Positions 1 to 6,942 of a DNA stretch of 10,328 bases are shown here, piece after piece. The notes beneath the pieces were generated by a model. It had not been told where the DNA came from. It was given only the letters and a program-made list of their open reading frames with translations, and ran no database searches. Within the stretch, counting starts at the first letter, position 1, and every line of letters begins with the position of its first letter. Source of the stretch: DSYF01 sp041181065 (lineage in GTDB: Bacteria; Verrucomicrobiota; Verrucomicrobiia; Limisphaerales; DSYF01); NCBI GenBank assembly GCA_041181065.1, contig JBEGQI010000032.1, forward strand, positions 1-10,328, read 5' to 3'. The position numbers and the translations under genes are program-made.

Positions 1-1
1 C

Positions 2-1105
2 TACGCTCAACTCACCGTGTTCGATCCCGTCACCGGGAAGAACAAGGTGCAACGAATCCCCCTGACGGATAAGCAGAGCGAGCCAGTAAAGTCACGGGCG
101 GAGGCAGTGGCCAGCATGGAATCACTCCGCACGAAGCGCCGGGACACCGGACTTGAAGCTCAGCGCCGCCGCGCTCCACGCTTCGCCGACTACGCAGACC
201 ACTACCTTGACGCTATCAGTGCGGGGGAAGGCGCAAAGAAACATCGTGTCGTCATTGGAGAGAAGGCCATGCTCAAGCAATGGAAGCGACACTTGGGCGA
301 CATCCGGCTGGACCAAGTCCGCAAGGCGCATGTGAATGACTTTGTCACCAAGCGGCTAAAACATGGTCGCAGTCCGCGCACCTGCAATTTGAATGTGATT
401 GTGCTCCGCAATGTATTGAAGCGTGCGATTGACGACGGGCACCTGTCCGCGCTTCCAATTGCCGGATTGAAGCCGCTCAAGGTGAAAACCCGGAAGCGTG
501 ACCTCACCAGCGCAACGGACATTGACCGCGTGGTTCAAACCGCGTCCGGCACACGCAGGAATGACAAGGGCGAGGTTGTGCCTGTTACCGCGAACGCGGA
601 ACAGTTCGCCGATTATCTTCGCTTCCTGCAATTCACCGGAGCGCGCGAGAAGGAGGCATTACGCGTGAAATGGGCCGATGTGGATCTCGATGGCGGACAT
701 GTGACTATCGGCGCGGACGGAGATACCAAGAACCACAAGGGCCGCACGGTTGATTTCAACCCGAAGCTGGCGGCATTGCTCGCGGACATGCGAAAGCGGA
801 AGGCGCCGGACACGGAATGGCTATTCCCCTCCCCCCAGCGTGGCGAGAAGGACGCGCCCGCACGCACGTTCCGCGAATCGTTGAACCTCGCGCGCACCGC
901 GGCCGGATTGCCCAAGTTTGGTTTCCACGATCTGCGGCATCATTTCATAAGTTATTGCGTGATGTCGGGCGTGGATTTCATGACGATTGCGAGCTGGGTG
1001 GGACACCAGGATGGCGGCGTGCTGATTGGGAAGGTGTATGGGCATTTGGCGAACGAGCACAAGAAGGCGATGGCAGCAAAATTGGATTTTGGGACCACGA
1101 AGTAA
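2..1105 (+). CDS. Tyrosine recombinase (phage-type integrase), 5' end missing
   Basis: Site-specific recombinase expected to integrate and excise the element. The frame is open to the left edge (it begins YAQLTVFDPVTG), so the true start lies outside the window; an internal GTG at 17 is unlikely to be the start. Numbering from that GTG, a basic N-terminal part is followed by a helical core-binding domain (about 55-160) and the catalytic domain (about 165-345). The catalytic set is complete: Arg210 in TGAREKEAL, a Lys near 238-241, His304 and Arg307 in HDLRHHF, His330 in WVGHQ, and the nucleophile Tyr341 in KVYGHL. The C-terminus looks intact. The next gene follows 30 bp downstream on the same strand. 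No attachment site could be identified. The sequence style recalls verrucomicrobial integrases (impression only). Confidence 0.95.
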   Translation, partial: YAQLTVFDPVTGKNKVQRIPLTDKQSEPVKSRAEAVASMESLRTKRRDTGLEAQRRRAPRFADYADHYLDAISAGEGAKKHRVVIGEKAMLKQWKRHLGDIRLDQVRKAHVNDFVTKRLKHGRSPRTCNLNVIVLRNVLKRAIDDGHLSALPIAGLKPLKVKTRKRDLTSATDIDRVVQTASGTRRNDKGEVVPVTANAEQFADYLRFLQFTGAREKEALRVKWADVDLDGGHVTIGADGDTKNHKGRTVDFNPKLAALLADMRKRKAPDTEWLFPSPQRGEKDAPARTFRESLNLARTAAGLPKFGFHDLRHHFISYCVMSGVDFMTIASWVGHQDGGVLIGKVYGHLANEHKKAMAAKLDFGTTK

Positions 1106-1135
1106 GGTAGTCCGGCAAATCTCTAAGGGGATACC

Positions 1136-1906
1136 ATGAAACAACGACCCACCACATTTGAATTGGCGCAACTGGCGGCACTCGCCGCCCCGCCAAATGC
1201 GCGGCCCAAGGATGCGGTGCGTCGAGCATTGGAACTTTGGGCCGAGGCCGAGTTGGAACTTGGCGAGCACGAAAACCGCCGCGAATACCTGCTTGAATTG
1301 TTCAGAAGCCCGGACGGAAAAAAGATCCCCATTTTCACAGATACGGCAGAGGAGTGGGCGGCACGGCTGGCCAGTTGCCCGGCCGACCGGGGCGATGTCA
1401 GCCACGCATTGTGGAATTACGAATTTGAGAACGACGAAGTGCAACGTCAGCTTTTCCGGGACAAGAAGCTGACCCGGGAGCAACGGCAGCAGCTCTTTCT
1501 TGGGTTGGTAAAAGCATCAATTCATTACGACATGGCGGCGCCTTGGTCCGCGAGCAACGTGCCGTTTAACTACCTCGGACGCGTTGACGGGCGGTTCATT
1601 GAACCGCAGGAAGGGTTTCCGATCCACCCCAAGAACTGCGAGATCGCCGAAGAACACCATCGGAAGATCTGCCGGGGCTATGGAAAAGTCCTCATTCCTG
1701 CCGAAGAGGTCCGGTTTGTTGAAGACGTCACCGAGTTGCTTTCAAAACCGAAGTTGAAAGCAGTGCATGTTCGGTGGGCTGTCGAGGTTAGGCAGAAACA
1801 GTTGGCCCTTGCCAAATCGCGGGTCATCCCGGCCAGCTTGGAACAGAGTCCAGCGGATGAGGATCAAGACGCCAGCATCCAATATAAACGGCCGCACCGC
1901 GAGTAA
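1136..1906 (+). CDS. Hypothetical protein, 256 aa, downstream of integrase
   Basis: I do not recognise a family. The ATG at 1136 is preceded by AAGGGG a few bases upstream, a good ribosome-binding site. The protein is soluble, with no signal peptide or membrane segment. It is helical and charged in the first 110 residues (ELWAEAELELGEHENRREYL), has a central aromatic/proline part (WSASNVPFNYLGRVDGRF), and ends in a Lys/Arg-rich helix plus a polar tail. It lies 30 bp after the integrase on the same strand, so the two may be co-transcribed. Its stop is 18 bp from the stop of the convergent primase-helicase gene. Possible roles are an integrase accessory factor or unrelated cargo; the sequence does not decide. 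Confidence 0.75.
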   Translation: MKQRPTTFELAQLAALAAPPNARPKDAVRRALELWAEAELELGEHENRREYLLELFRSPDGKKIPIFTDTAEEWAARLASCPADRGDVSHALWNYEFENDEVQRQLFRDKKLTREQRQQLFLGLVKASIHYDMAAPWSASNVPFNYLGRVDGRFIEPQEGFPIHPKNCEIAEEHHRKICRGYGKVLIPAEEVRFVEDVTELLSKPKLKAVHVRWAVEVRQKQLALAKSRVIPASLEQSPADEDQDASIQYKRPHRE

Positions 1907-1924
1907 CTGCGAACATTTCCCTCA

Positions 1925-4138
1925 TCAGGCCGCTTTGGCCTCGACCGATTCCGTGCCGCTCCAGACCCAGTTCGACGGATAGACTGTCCATTGACGCGAA
2001 GTGTTCGTGCGCTGGCCGTGAACACGATTGGGCAGTTTCTTCGCCAGGCGTCCCAGATACGTGCCGGTCGCATTGTTCCAATCCAGCAATCGGCGCGCTT
2101 CAAAACCGATCTTTGATTCTGACAGCAACCGTTCCAACTCCGTCGCCGTGCCGGTCCATTTGCCGATGTGTTCATGTTCCGCCAGTGCGGCATCAATCAA
2201 TCCCATCAATCGCATTTCCGGCGACATCTCGCTCAGCGCCGTGATCAAAGTCGGATGCTGAAAATGCTTCACGCCAAACCGACCGGATTGCAACGTTGCC
2301 GGAATCTGAAACTGCATCAGCGTGTCGAGGAACATCGGTAACTCCTGCATGAGTTGCGCCCAGTAACGCGCACGTCCATCGGCGGTGCCGATGTCCGCGG
2401 GCAGACCGGCTTTCTTCGCCTTCAACAGGATGATCTTGTCCTCCAGCGAATCATCGATCGGCGGCAGGATGAGCAGATTCTCCGGCTCGTCGTTCAACGT
2501 GATGCTCATTCTCCAGAACGGTTTCAGGCTCAACGCGGGGCGGTTCTTGCCGTGGCACGATTGCGTCGCGTTGACGGTGAAGTCTTTGATGCGCGCACCA
2601 AAGTGGCGGCGGGCGCGGATGTCGGTGAACGCCACCTCATCCTCGATCATCAGATGTTCGGCGCCGAACAAATCGCCGTTGAACTCGGTCGCTCCGCTCA
2701 TGTAGCGATAGGGCTTGGCCGACCGGCCGCCGAAGATTTCCGTGATCAGCGCCTGCAACAGTGATTTGCCGCAATCACGCGGTCCGGCGATTGCCAACGC
2801 CTGACCGGGACGTAGTTGTTGGTTGAGCAGTGATTCGTAGGCCACCTTCAACCAGCCCAGCACATACGGAATCTGCTCGATTTCAGGATGGTCGGGATCA
2901 TCGAAGAGGTCGCAGATCAATTGCTGGATGGCCGGGCTGTCGCCCGCCACCGGCAACAACAGCCGTGCTGGACGCGTCACGAGGATGCGCTGACCGCATT
3001 GCTCCTGCAATCCCACGCTATGACCGGCCAAAGGCCCGGCATACACAACATCCCGCGTGCGTTGCAGACGGATCAATTCCTCGTCGAGCTGGGTGACGCC
3101 GTGATTCTTGTCGTTCAAGAAACCGGCGCTGATGAGATGCCGCGTCATGGATGTTTCGGATACCTCGATCATCTCGCCACGGTCATTCGGGATCCAATAG
3201 CAGCGTTTGGCCGGATCGTAAAATGCATCAATCGGCTTTGGGTCCGTTTGTTGCCGGCGCTGGTCCTGCAACTCCTTCACCGCCCGCAACAATCCGCGAC
3301 GGCCCATGCCCAGTTGCTTCGTCGCGACGGCCAACACCCGCTCCTGTAGCGTTGCAGGCTTGGGCAATGCCGCAGCCAGTTTGACGACGCGTTCCTCAAG
3401 TTCCAGACGCGCGGTGCCTTTCAACGTAGCCAAGGATTCCGCTTCGGCTTCGAACAAACCGACCGCCAGCCGGCCGGCGGTGGTTTCGGGTGTGACGGCC
3501 ACCGCGATATCAACGCGCTCGCGCCACCATGATTCAAACGTCCCGTTCAGTTGGGCCCGGCAATCATCTGCGCCCTTGCCGAAACCGCTCGTCGGAATCC
3601 GCGGCAACAACACCGGCAACGGCTTCACCAAATTCGCCAGCCGCGCCGCCGCGTGCGCGAAATGGAAGTTCATCGCCGTGTCGGAATCGCCGCAGAACAG
3701 TATGCGTTGCGGTTGGCGCCGGGCGATGACCGCAGCAAGCTCCGGCACCAGTTCATCACTGTCAGGCAAAACGAACCCATAGAATCCCGAGATGCCGACC
3801 GCCGGAAACCCCGCTTCCGTCAACGACAACGACTTGAATTCACCCTCGATTAGATACAGGTCACCGCCAGTCTCCTTGAAGTCATTCAACCCCGGCGGTA
3901 AATACGCATGGACGGTGGTGCCTGCCGCTTGGTGGTATTTCTTCTTCCCTTGCGGTGTATCCAAGCGCAGTCGGCCATACGTCGTGACCCCGTCGCGGAC
4001 GGCGTTGCCATCGGCATCGCGATACGGCAGCCACAAGCCGGGCTCCGCCAAGTTGCACAACCCCATCGCCTCGTCGGCGTTGACGCTTCGCACGCCGGCT
4101 CGCGCCAGCATGTCATTGGAAATTCCCGGGCGCATCAT
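1925..4138 (-). CDS. TOPRIM primase-helicase (DUF3854-like plus D5/DUF5906-like P-loop domain), 737 aa
   Basis: Probable replication protein of the element. The N-terminal third has TOPRIM features: YLIEGEFKSL at about 95-104 with the catalytic Glu, FCGDSD at about 148-153 with the acidic pair, and GKGADD at about 187-192. A linker follows. The C-terminal half has a Walker A motif GPRDCGKS (about 452-459), a hydrophobic Walker B-like strand LMIEDE (about 496-501), and a sensor-like SITLNDEPENL (about 545-555). The last 90 residues could form a winged-helix tail. This order matches phage and plasmid primase-helicases, in which a DUF3854-type TOPRIM domain is followed by a D5/DUF5906-type helicase. 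No zinc finger is seen at the N-terminus. The start overlaps the stop of the upstream HTH gene by ATGA, suggesting translational coupling. A repeat-rich candidate origin lies just upstream. Confidence 0.85.
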   Translation of the reverse strand: MMRPGISNDMLARAGVRSVNADEAMGLCNLAEPGLWLPYRDADGNAVRDGVTTYGRLRLDTPQGKKKYHQAAGTTVHAYLPPGLNDFKETGGDLYLIEGEFKSLSLTEAGFPAVGISGFYGFVLPDSDELVPELAAVIARRQPQRILFCGDSDTAMNFHFAHAAARLANLVKPLPVLLPRIPTSGFGKGADDCRAQLNGTFESWWRERVDIAVAVTPETTAGRLAVGLFEAEAESLATLKGTARLELEERVVKLAAALPKPATLQERVLAVATKQLGMGRRGLLRAVKELQDQRRQQTDPKPIDAFYDPAKRCYWIPNDRGEMIEVSETSMTRHLISAGFLNDKNHGVTQLDEELIRLQRTRDVVYAGPLAGHSVGLQEQCGQRILVTRPARLLLPVAGDSPAIQQLICDLFDDPDHPEIEQIPYVLGWLKVAYESLLNQQLRPGQALAIAGPRDCGKSLLQALITEIFGGRSAKPYRYMSGATEFNGDLFGAEHLMIEDEVAFTDIRARRHFGARIKDFTVNATQSCHGKNRPALSLKPFWRMSITLNDEPENLLILPPIDDSLEDKIILLKAKKAGLPADIGTADGRARYWAQLMQELPMFLDTLMQFQIPATLQSGRFGVKHFQHPTLITALSEMSPEMRLMGLIDAALAEHEHIGKWTGTATELERLLSESKIGFEARRLLDWNNATGTYLGRLAKKLPNRVHGQRTNTSRQWTVYPSNWVWSGTESVEAKAA

Positions 4139-4389
4139 ACGTCATCCTTGTTCATGGCCCGCGGCGGCACCGGAGCGTGATGCGCCTTTGCGAACTCGCC
4201 GGCTTCCGCCCGCCGTTTGAAGTCCAGGATCGTCTCCCGCGTGATATACGGTCGCCCGGCGATGTTGACCGTCGTCAGCCAGCCGTTCTCGCGCCAGCGC
4301 CAAACCGTCACGTGACTCCGCCCGATCCGGCGGCACCAACCGCTGAGCGATTGGATTTCAGGGATGTTTTCACTTTCAATTGCTTTCAT
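4135..4389 (-). CDS. Small helix-turn-helix DNA-binding protein (AlpA/excisionase-like), 84 aa
   Basis: Small putative DNA-binding protein with a MerR/AlpA-type winged helix. The segment LSGWCRRIGRSHVTVWRWRENG (about residues 15-36) reads as helix-turn-helix with a Trp-Arg-Trp recognition helix. It is followed by a wing-like stretch, NIAGRPYITRETILDF, typical of excisionase and AlpA-like proteins. The tail is short and basic. AAAGG lies about eight bases before the ATG as a ribosome-binding site. Its TGA overlaps the ATG of the primase-helicase gene, so it is the first gene of a two-gene operon. The 21-bp-pitched repeats begin immediately upstream and are obvious candidate binding sites. It could act as excisionase, operon regulator or origin-binding factor; I cannot separate these. 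Confidence 0.8.
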   Translation of the reverse strand: MKAIESENIPEIQSLSGWCRRIGRSHVTVWRWRENGWLTTVNIAGRPYITRETILDFKRRAEAGEFAKAHHAPVPPRAMNKDDV

Positions 4390-4390
4390 G

Positions 4391-4481
4391 CTGTTTGCCT
4401 TTCATCCCTGTCAACAGGCATGCCAACCGCGCAAACAGGCGGGGTGTGGGCGCAAACAGGCGGTTTAGCGTCGCAAATAGC
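4391..4481. repeat. 21-bp-pitch direct repeats, consensus CGCAAACAGGC
   Basis: Two exact 14-bp copies of GCGCAAACAGGCGG lie at 4429-4442 and 4450-4463. Degenerate copies occur at exactly the same 21-bp pitch on both sides: tgtcaacaggc from 4409 and cgcaaatagc from 4472. An inverted copy of the core, CTGTTTGC, sits at 4391-4398, right next to the start codon of the HTH gene. A 21-bp pitch places the sites on one face of the helix. This is the behaviour of plasmid or phage-satellite iterons or of a cooperative operator. Confidence 0.75.
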
Positions 4482-4482
4482 A

Positions 4483-4515
4483 AAGCCCCGATGTTGCATC
4501 AGCAACACGGGGCTT
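4483..4515 (-). terminator. Strong stem-loop, possible leftward terminator
   Basis: A 14-bp stem (4483-4497 with 4502-4515), interrupted by one bulged A at 4491, closes a four-base loop ATCA. Read on the minus strand, the stem is followed by TTTGCTATTT, a weak T-rich tail. It would stop leftward transcription before the HTH gene. As it lies between two iteron families, it could instead be a structural element of the origin. Confidence 0.45.
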
Positions 4516-4534
4516 GGGCATCGTCGACCTCCTA

Positions 4535-4800
4535 CGTGACACCCTCGGTCTGATTCGTGACACCCTCAAAACGCAACTAAACCCAATAACCTTGCGGCTG
4601 GTGACGCCGTGACACCCAAAAGCATGGTTTGCTCCCGGCTGCACAAATATTTTTCTATTTTCTTCATCTCTCAAAAATTCCTTTTTCTCTCGTTAAAATA
4701 GGAAACAGGGTGTCACGGCGTCACGAGGTCTCCGAAAGCGGCGTCATTCAAGCGTTTCGTAGTGACACCCTCGCGAAAACGAGGGTGTCACGGGTGTCAC
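4535..4800. other. Candidate replication origin: GTGACACCC repeats around an AT-rich stretch
   Basis: The 9-mer GTGACACCC occurs seven times. It is in direct orientation at 4536, 4557, 4609 and 4762, and reverse-complemented at 4708, 4783 and 4792. The first two copies extend to CGTGACACCCTC and are 21 bp apart. A perfect 17-bp inverted repeat (4601-4617 and 4708-4724) flanks an AT-rich, pyrimidine-rich stretch at about 4643-4700, which is roughly one-fifth G+C by my count. A perfect 12-bp palindrome with a six-base loop lies at 4762-4791. Repeats flanking an AT-rich segment beside a primase-helicase gene are the known pattern of iteron origins, including those of staphylococcal pathogenicity islands. 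Function as an origin is inferred. Confidence 0.6.
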
Positions 4801-4825
4801 CGTCGCCGATGAGATCGTAATCAAC

Positions 4826-4947
4826 AGTGGGGTAAGAGTAGGGTGAAAGTAGGGTGGTTCAGCCAGAGGCGGGTTGCACAAGAGTGCTACAGAAGTGGGA
4901 TGGAATGGGCGGAGGCGGTAGACCAAGAGTAGACCAAAAGTGCACCA
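4826..4947. repeat. Degenerate 11-bp periodic repeats
   Basis: Three adjacent 11-bp units start at 4826, 4837 and 4848 (agtggggtaag, agtagggtgaa, agtagggtggt). Further agtg-type units lie 11 bp apart at 4883 and 4894. A second set starts at 4918, 4929 and 4940 (gtagaccaaga, gtagaccaaaa, gtgcaccagat). The shared core is roughly AGT-R-x-R. The array is not exact and has phase slips. There is no credible gene here; one helical turn per unit suggests protein binding. Confidence 0.5.
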
Positions 4948-5163
4948 GATGGAGGATTGACGCTCTTCTCAACCCACCGATTCCGGTGGGTTGGCAACGG
5001 GGTTGATGATGCCGCCGACGCGCTTCGCTACCTGGGCGTGACCAGAGGTCGTGAGATCGTGGTCCGGAGGGTGATGGGGGTGAGAGAAGGAGTCCAGAGC
5101 GCTTGCGCTTTGGCGCGGGCTTGGGCCGGCGTGAGGCCCAACCGGAAAAATGGATTCGCCTGA
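4931..5163 (+). pseudogene. Possible terminase-like C-terminal remnant
   Basis: The frame opens after a TAG at 4930 and ends with TGA at 5163. Its only early start is a TTG at 4957, and the GGAGGA before that is too close to serve well. The central stretch GVDDAADALRYLGVTRG resembles the conserved C-terminal region of phage terminase large subunits, where an Asp-Ala-hydrophobic-Arg-Tyr motif is usual. The rest is not recognisable, and about 400 residues of a terminase would be missing. A strong intrinsic terminator begins inside the stop region, which supports a real plus-strand gene end. Alternatives are a chance frame or a small unrelated gene. Confidence 0.3.
4970..4993. repeat. Perfect 10-bp palindrome with ATTC loop
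   Basis: CAACCCACCG (4970-4979) and its reverse complement (4984-4993) flank a four-base loop. There is no T-tract on either side, so it is not a canonical terminator. It lies at the junction between the 11-bp repeats and the terminase-like frame and could be a protein site or an mRNA hairpin. Confidence 0.5.
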
Positions 5164-5193
5164 CATGCGCGAGCCGTCAGGCGAAATTTTTTT
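5155..5193 (+). terminator. Intrinsic terminator, probably bidirectional
   Basis: A perfect 10-bp stem, TTCGCCTGAC (5155-5164) with GTCAGGCGAA (5176-5185), has an 11-base loop and is followed by a run of seven T at 5187-5193 on the plus strand. On the minus strand the stem is followed by TCCATTTTTCC, so it can also end the leftward cargo operon, whose last stop is at 5220. It overlaps the stop codon of the plus-strand frame ending at 5163. Confidence 0.85.
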
Positions 5194-5219
5194 GGGGCGC
5201 GAGCCGCACTTGCCACCGG

Positions 5220-5588
5220 CTACGGCTTGCGGCCTTTGCACTCCTGGGGCTTGGCGTCCCGGTCGTCGGTGTAGATGAGGTGTTGGCCGCAGGTGCGGCA
5301 ATGCGTCCAATAGATGCCGGCGTCGCGGCGGCGCGAATACCAATTGATGCCGCACTGGGCGACGAGGATGTCATGGCGCTTGCGGTATGCCTCCTCGCGT
5401 TTCCAGCGGCGGCGGTTCTTCTCCGTTTCTTCCTCGGCTTTGCGTTTCTGGCGTGCGAGCGCGGCGAGGATCTTCGCGGCCTGCTTCGCCTCGCGCTCGT
5501 GTTGTTCGGCGGCGCGCTGGGCTTCGCACTTCGCGGCTTCGGCGGCGACGGCGTCGGCCTCGAAAAACATCAAGCTCTGGTCGCTCAT
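5220..5588 (-). CDS. Hypothetical protein with coiled coil and C-terminal Cys motif, 122 aa
   Basis: Last gene of the leftward cargo operon. I chose the ATG at 5588 (MSDQSLMFFEAD) rather than earlier in-frame starts because AAGGAGG lies seven bases upstream and the ATG overlaps the previous gene's TGA (ATGA). Residues about 10-75 are Ala/Glu/Lys/Arg-rich and should form a long charged helix or coiled coil. The C-terminal part contains HCRTCGQHLIY with Cys97 and Cys100, plus Cys117 and nearby His residues, which may bind zinc. No family is recognised. A nucleic-acid or protein-binding role is possible but unsupported. It ends 27 bp from the bidirectional terminator. Confidence 0.7.
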   Translation of the reverse strand: MSDQSLMFFEADAVAAEAAKCEAQRAAEQHEREAKQAAKILAALARQKRKAEEETEKNRRRWKREEAYRKRHDILVAQCGINWYSRRRDAGIYWTHCRTCGQHLIYTDDRDAKPQECKGRKP

Positions 5589-5944
5589 GGCTGGGCCTCC
5601 TTCAAAACGGCGCGGATGGATTCCAACAAGTAAACGGGGTCGCCCGGCATGAAGCGGTTCCGTGTCCACCGCTGGTGGACTCGGGCCTGAATGTCGGCGG
5701 GCAAGTCGCGGAGGTTACGGCGGGCGCGTCGCCAGTTGGCGGCGCGGGTGTCACGCCAGCGTTGGACGGTGGCGAGGCTAGCGTCGTCGAACTGGCGGCA
5801 GCGTTCTTCCGGTGTCTGGGTGGGTTGGAGTTCGGGGAAGAGCGCGACGGCGTCGGCCTGTCGTTGCAAGGCGCGCTTGGCAGCGGCGAGGCGCCGCCCC
5901 GTGATGGGGCGACGCTCGGCGCGGAGGTAGCGGTCAAACTTCAT
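5585..5944 (-). CDS. Hypothetical basic protein, 119 aa
   Basis: Unrecognised small protein, strongly basic and apparently all-helical (RRLAAAKRALQRQ; WRDTRAANWRRARRNLRDLP). It has several Trp and many Arg and no signal or membrane segment, which is compatible with nucleic-acid binding but not diagnostic. The start ATG at 5944 has GAGGA seven bases upstream, overlapping the end of the previous gene. The two genes are separated by only 3 bp, and the stop overlaps the next start by ATGA. Tight packing and the plausible ribosome-binding site support a real gene. Confidence 0.7.
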   Translation of the reverse strand: MKFDRYLRAERRPITGRRLAAAKRALQRQADAVALFPELQPTQTPEERCRQFDDASLATVQRWRDTRAANWRRARRNLRDLPADIQARVHQRWTRNRFMPGDPVYLLESIRAVLKEAQP

Positions 5945-5947
5945 GGG

Positions 5948-6409
5948 TCAATCCTCGTCCGGCATCATGACGGTGATGGCGGGGCTCGGGTCGTCCATGT
6001 CCAGCGGGCCACACTGGGCGATGAGTTTCACCAGCTTGGCGCGGTGGTTGTCGTTGCGGACGTAGAGCGCAACGGGCACGCGGTCGGTGTGGCCGTGGCT
6101 GCGCATGATGGCGAAGCGGAGCATCCACACGACATCCCACAAGCGGCCTGCCTCGTCCTGGCATTGAACACCGGGGGGCACGGTCACGTAGGCGTCATAC
6201 ACGGCGCGGGTGAGAAACACGGGGAAGCGAATTCCGGCTTCCTGCGCGGTCTTGGTGACTTCGACTTGCACACCGTCGGCAATGGCCTGCTTGCGGGTGT
6301 AGCTGTAAACGACGGGGCGGAAGGCGGTGATGCCGTCGGCGATTTGTTTTGGTTCGCCGAAAACGGCGGCGAGTGCTTCTTCGGGATTTATGTTTTGGTC
6401 TTCGTTCAT
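5948..6409 (-). CDS. DUF6573-like protein, 153 aa
   Basis: The best recognised member of the cargo operon. Segments such as IADGVQVEVTKTAQEAG, FPVFLTRAVYDAYV, QDEAGRLWDVVWM and the end CGPLDMDDPSPAITVMMP match my memory of DUF6573, a family of unknown function common on plasmids and integrative elements. Its length fits. I set the start at the ATG at 6409 because AAAGGA lies just upstream. An ATG at 6427 is also possible: it overlaps the previous stop by ATGA but lacks a ribosome-binding site, and would add six residues. The protein is soluble, with no visible catalytic motif. Its role is unknown; some neighbours of this family are anti-defence genes, but nothing here proves that. Confidence 0.8.
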   Translation of the reverse strand: MNEDQNINPEEALAAVFGEPKQIADGITAFRPVVYSYTRKQAIADGVQVEVTKTAQEAGIRFPVFLTRAVYDAYVTVPPGVQCQDEAGRLWDVVWMLRFAIMRSHGHTDRVPVALYVRNDNHRAKLVKLIAQCGPLDMDDPSPAITVMMPDED

Positions 6410-6423
6410 GGAGTGTTGTCCTT

Positions 6424-6672
6424 TCATGCGGGAGAGGCTTCGTGGATGAGATCAAGGCGGCGGTCGTGGGCCATGCGCTTCGCAAGTTCCTCGGCGGCGT
6501 TGAAGTTGTGGCAACGATAAACGGTGCCGGTCGGCTCGGCTTCGTCGTCGCCGACATAAACCACCCAGACGGGAATCTCGTCGCCGTCGGCGTTGGTGTC
6601 GGATTGCGGGCCGTCAAAAAAGACGGCGCGATGAAGTCCGGTGTTGGCAAACTCTGCGGCGGCGATGGTCAT
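6424..6672 (-). CDS. Hypothetical protein, 82 aa
   Basis: Small acidic protein beginning MTIAAAEFANTGLHRAV. I chose the ATG at 6672 because it overlaps the stop of the upstream gene by ATGA and because the earlier in-frame residues look like an overlap artefact (His/Pro/Gln-rich). The middle VWVVYVGDDEAEPTGTVYRC reads like beta strands, and the end AAEELAKRMAHDRRLDLIHEA like a helix. Similar short proteins often sit beside DUF6573 genes on plasmids, as far as I recall. No ribosome-binding site is obvious, so translation may depend on coupling. Confidence 0.65.
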   Translation of the reverse strand: MTIAAAEFANTGLHRAVFFDGPQSDTNADGDEIPVWVVYVGDDEAEPTGTVYRCHNFNAAEELAKRMAHDRRLDLIHEASPA

Positions 6673-6896
6673 ACGCTTTGGCGGTTGAGGATGGGGACGC
6701 AGGAATTGGGGCTGATGTGCTCCAGCTTGGGGCTGGGCTGAAAGGTGACGGTCTTGCCCCAAAGCGTGGTGAAGGTGCGGGCGGGTCGCGTGATGGCGAC
6801 CGTCGCCCAACTCTCGGAGACTTTCACAACGCGGCAAATCTGTCCGGCGTAGGCGATCACGTCGCCGGTCTGCAAGTAGGTGTCGGAAGTATTCAT
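6669..6896 (-). CDS. Hypothetical protein, 75 aa, SH3-like barrel possible
   Basis: Short protein starting MNTSDTYLQTGDVIAYAGQI with the ATG at 6896. Longer in-frame extensions are Arg/Pro/Ser-rich and overlap the upstream gene, so I rejected them. Alternating hydrophobic strands (GDVIAYAGQICRVVKV, WATVAITRP, KTVTFQP) suggest a small beta barrel. No Shine-Dalgarno sequence is evident. The stop overlaps the next start by ATGA. Function is unknown. Confidence 0.6.
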   Translation of the reverse strand: MNTSDTYLQTGDVIAYAGQICRVVKVSESWATVAITRPARTFTTLWGKTVTFQPSPKLEHISPNSCVPILNRQSV

Positions 6897-6942
6897 GGTG
6901 AGTGATGAAATGGGGCGCGCTGTCACCGCGCCCCGGTGGTGG

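Noticed and set aside
2888..3349. Plus-strand open frames opposite the primase-helicase
   Set aside because: They lie entirely within the 737-codon gene, whose TOPRIM and Walker motifs are clear.
4411..4416. TTGACA on the minus strand as a -35 box for the HTH gene
   Set aside because: A -10 box at normal spacing would fall on or after the start codon, so it is probably part of a repeat unit rather than a promoter.
4391..4800. CRISPR array
   Set aside because: The repeats are short (9-14 bp), occur in both orientations and lack spacer-repeat regularity of CRISPR size; there are no cas genes.
5387..6520. Plus-strand open frame of 377 codons opposite the cargo operon
   Set aside because: Mirror frame of the leftward genes, which have ribosome-binding sites, ATGA couplings and a recognisable DUF6573-like member.
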